A DNA stretch of 23,195 nucleotides from Alphaproteobacteria bacterium (lineage in GTDB: Bacteria > Pseudomonadota > Alphaproteobacteria > Micavibrionales > Micavibrionaceae). Positions 21,826 through 23,195 of the stretch are shown piece by piece (position 1 is the first letter of the stretch; each line of letters begins with the position of its first letter). Position numbers and translations under genes: made by a program. Under the pieces are notes generated by a model. The model ran no database searches. It was given only the letters and a program-made list of their open reading frames with translations, and was not told the DNA's origin. Location of the stretch: the NCBI GenBank assembly GCA_023301785.1, contig JALZUF010000278.1, positions 1-23,195 of the forward strand. Direction: 5' to 3'.

Positions 21826-23195
21826 ATGTCAAAACTGCATGAAGTAACATTAGACGAAGCCATCGAAATAGCCAAGAACCATCACCGTTCTGGTAATCTT
21901 ACAATGGCATATAAAACATACAAAGATATAATTGCAGTACACCCAAATCAATATTTTCCTCACTACACACTTGGCATATTGTCTTATCAAAAAAGCGCCT
22001 TCCAGGATGGGGTCGATTTTTTAGAGCGTGCCATAAAGATTGATTCAAAAGCCTCAGAAGCATGGGATTTATATGGCGTGATGTTGGAAATGGTCGGCCG
22101 CCCCGCCGATGCCGTCAAAGCGTGGGAGAAAGCGTTAAAGATAAAACCCGAATTCCCAGAGGCCCTTTCCAATTTGGCAAATGCCCTATGGAAAAAAGGC
22201 GATAACAAAAAAGCACAAAAATTGTGTGAAAAAGCAATAGCCGTCGACCCGAACTATGCGGGTGCTTACATCAACCTTGGGGGCGCGCTCATCGCGCAAG
22301 ACAAAAAAGAAGAAGCTTTAGAAATGTGGGAAAAAGCCGTTAAGCTTAAACCCAAAAATCATTTTGCCTACACAAATATAGGTAACGTTTTAAGAGACAT
22401 GGGACGTATTAAAGAGTCTGAAGAAGCCTGCCGTAAAGCCCTAGAAATAAATCCAGAGCATCCAGAAGCTCTATCCAATCTTGGAAACGCCTTAAGAGAT
22501 CAGGGTAAATTTGAAGAGGCTGAGGAGGCCTACCGAAAAGCGACAGATATTAAACCTGAATTTGTCAGAGCGCACAGCAATCGCTCGGTGGTACTCACTG
22601 ACCTACTTCGTTATGATGATGCTCTTGTCGCCACGCGTTATGCCCTCGCCTTTGATCCAAACTTCTCCGAAGCTTATCGAAACAAGGCTGTTGTCCTTAG
22701 AGAAATTGGCCGCCTTAATGAAGCAGAAGACGCGGCGCGCAAAGCCTTAAATTTAGAACCTAACGCCATTGAATCTCGTATTGATTTGGCTGAGATTTTG
22801 TTCTTACTGGATAACTACGCCGAAGCCGCCGCATTGTTTTCAGAAGCCATGGAAATGGCACCAGATTCTCCAAGAATATACATCAAATTAGGCTCCGCTC
22901 TTGAGCGCGCAGGACGAGTTGAAGAGGCCCTTGATATCATCAACAAGGCCGTTGAGCTAAACCCAGAAATGCCTGAAGTTTATCATATGCAAGCCTCGAT
23001 CCACTTCATGACTAACCGTACGGATCAAGCTCTAAAATCTTTAGAGGAAGCCTTGTTATTAAAACCAGATTTCCCCGAAGCCCTTTCTCTTATGTCAGAA
23101 GTTTACCAATCATTGGGGGACATGAAAACGGCTGAAGAGTATGTCGATAAATCCCTCGAAGCAAATGATAGCATTCCTTCACTGTATTACACCCT
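21826..23195 (+). CDS. TPR-repeat protein, 3' end beyond the window
   Basis: The frame is open from the ATG at 21826 to the right edge, giving the first 456 residues. No signal peptide is present, so it starts in the cytoplasm. The whole visible part is about 13 consecutive 34-residue tetratricopeptide repeats, each with the usual W/L/G/Y/A/P pattern, for example EALSNLANALWKKGDNKKAQ and EALSNLGNALRDQGKFEEAE. Repeats ending in PNY, PEH and PEF are closest to the O-GlcNAc-transferase/SPINDLY-type and TPR-sulfotransferase proteins; a catalytic domain may follow outside the window. TPRs mediate protein-protein contact. It is divergent from the pilus operon. The ribosome-binding site is weak. Confidence 0.9.
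   Translation, partial: MSKLHEVTLDEAIEIAKNHHRSGNLTMAYKTYKDIIAVHPNQYFPHYTLGILSYQKSAFQDGVDFLERAIKIDSKASEAWDLYGVMLEMVGRPADAVKAWEKALKIKPEFPEALSNLANALWKKGDNKKAQKLCEKAIAVDPNYAGAYINLGGALIAQDKKEEALEMWEKAVKLKPKNHFAYTNIGNVLRDMGRIKESEEACRKALEINPEHPEALSNLGNALRDQGKFEEAEEAYRKATDIKPEFVRAHSNRSVVLTDLLRYDDALVATRYALAFDPNFSEAYRNKAVVLREIGRLNEAEDAARKALNLEPNAIESRIDLAEILFLLDNYAEAAALFSEAMEMAPDSPRIYIKLGSALERAGRVEEALDIINKAVELNPEMPEVYHMQASIHFMTNRTDQALKSLEEALLLKPDFPEALSLMSEVYQSLGDMKTAEEYVDKSLEANDSIPSLYYT

Overview
The window looks like chromosomal DNA from an AT-rich alphaproteobacterium. The evidence is the tRNA-Leu / trigger factor / clpP order, a ParE of the alphaproteobacterial type, an RhlE-like helicase ending in IPAFLR, a GSI-beta glutamine synthetase and LptD. 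The tRNA-His keeps the ordinary G-1:C73 pair, which argues against the Rhizobiales/Rhodobacterales/Caulobacterales group that lost it. A deep lineage (Rhodospirillales/Micavibrio-like) is my guess only. I see no insertion sequence, phage gene, integrase or CRISPR array.

Left part (1-4800): clpP and tig lie on the minus strand, with a small orphan plus-strand gene (about 89 aa) wedged between them. tRNA-Leu(UAG) and tRNA-His(GUG) lie upstream of tig, also on the minus strand. glnA follows on the plus strand with its own terminator. A 16-bp perfect palindrome precedes tig, and an 11-bp direct repeat with 70-bp spacing precedes glnA.

Middle part (4800-16130): a secreted or anchored protein of unknown function with two apparently repeated domains is divergent from parE. 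parE is followed at 7 nt by a single-span AsmA/YdbH-like protein. Converging on that pair is a minus-strand block: lptD, an SLC13-type permease with two TrkA-C domains, and a membrane-anchored coiled-coil protein. Upstream of lptD are an RhlE-like DEAD-box helicase gene and a small Cys-rich membrane protein gene. The lptD start appears to be an AUU codon; the nearest conventional start would remove the front of the signal peptide.

Right part (16189-21625): a four-gene minus-strand chaperone-usher locus, in order of transcription two paralogous DUF4402-like pilin subunits, a PapD-like periplasmic chaperone and a 1092-aa usher-like outer-membrane protein. The usher carries C-terminal SdrD-B/CnaB-like domains and ends in an AMIN-like (peptidoglycan-binding type) domain, an unusual architecture and the most interesting item here. 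A 13-bp-stem hairpin separates the two pilin genes, and two more hairpins lie between chaperone and usher, which suggests graded expression. Divergent from the locus is a long TPR-repeat gene that runs off the right edge.
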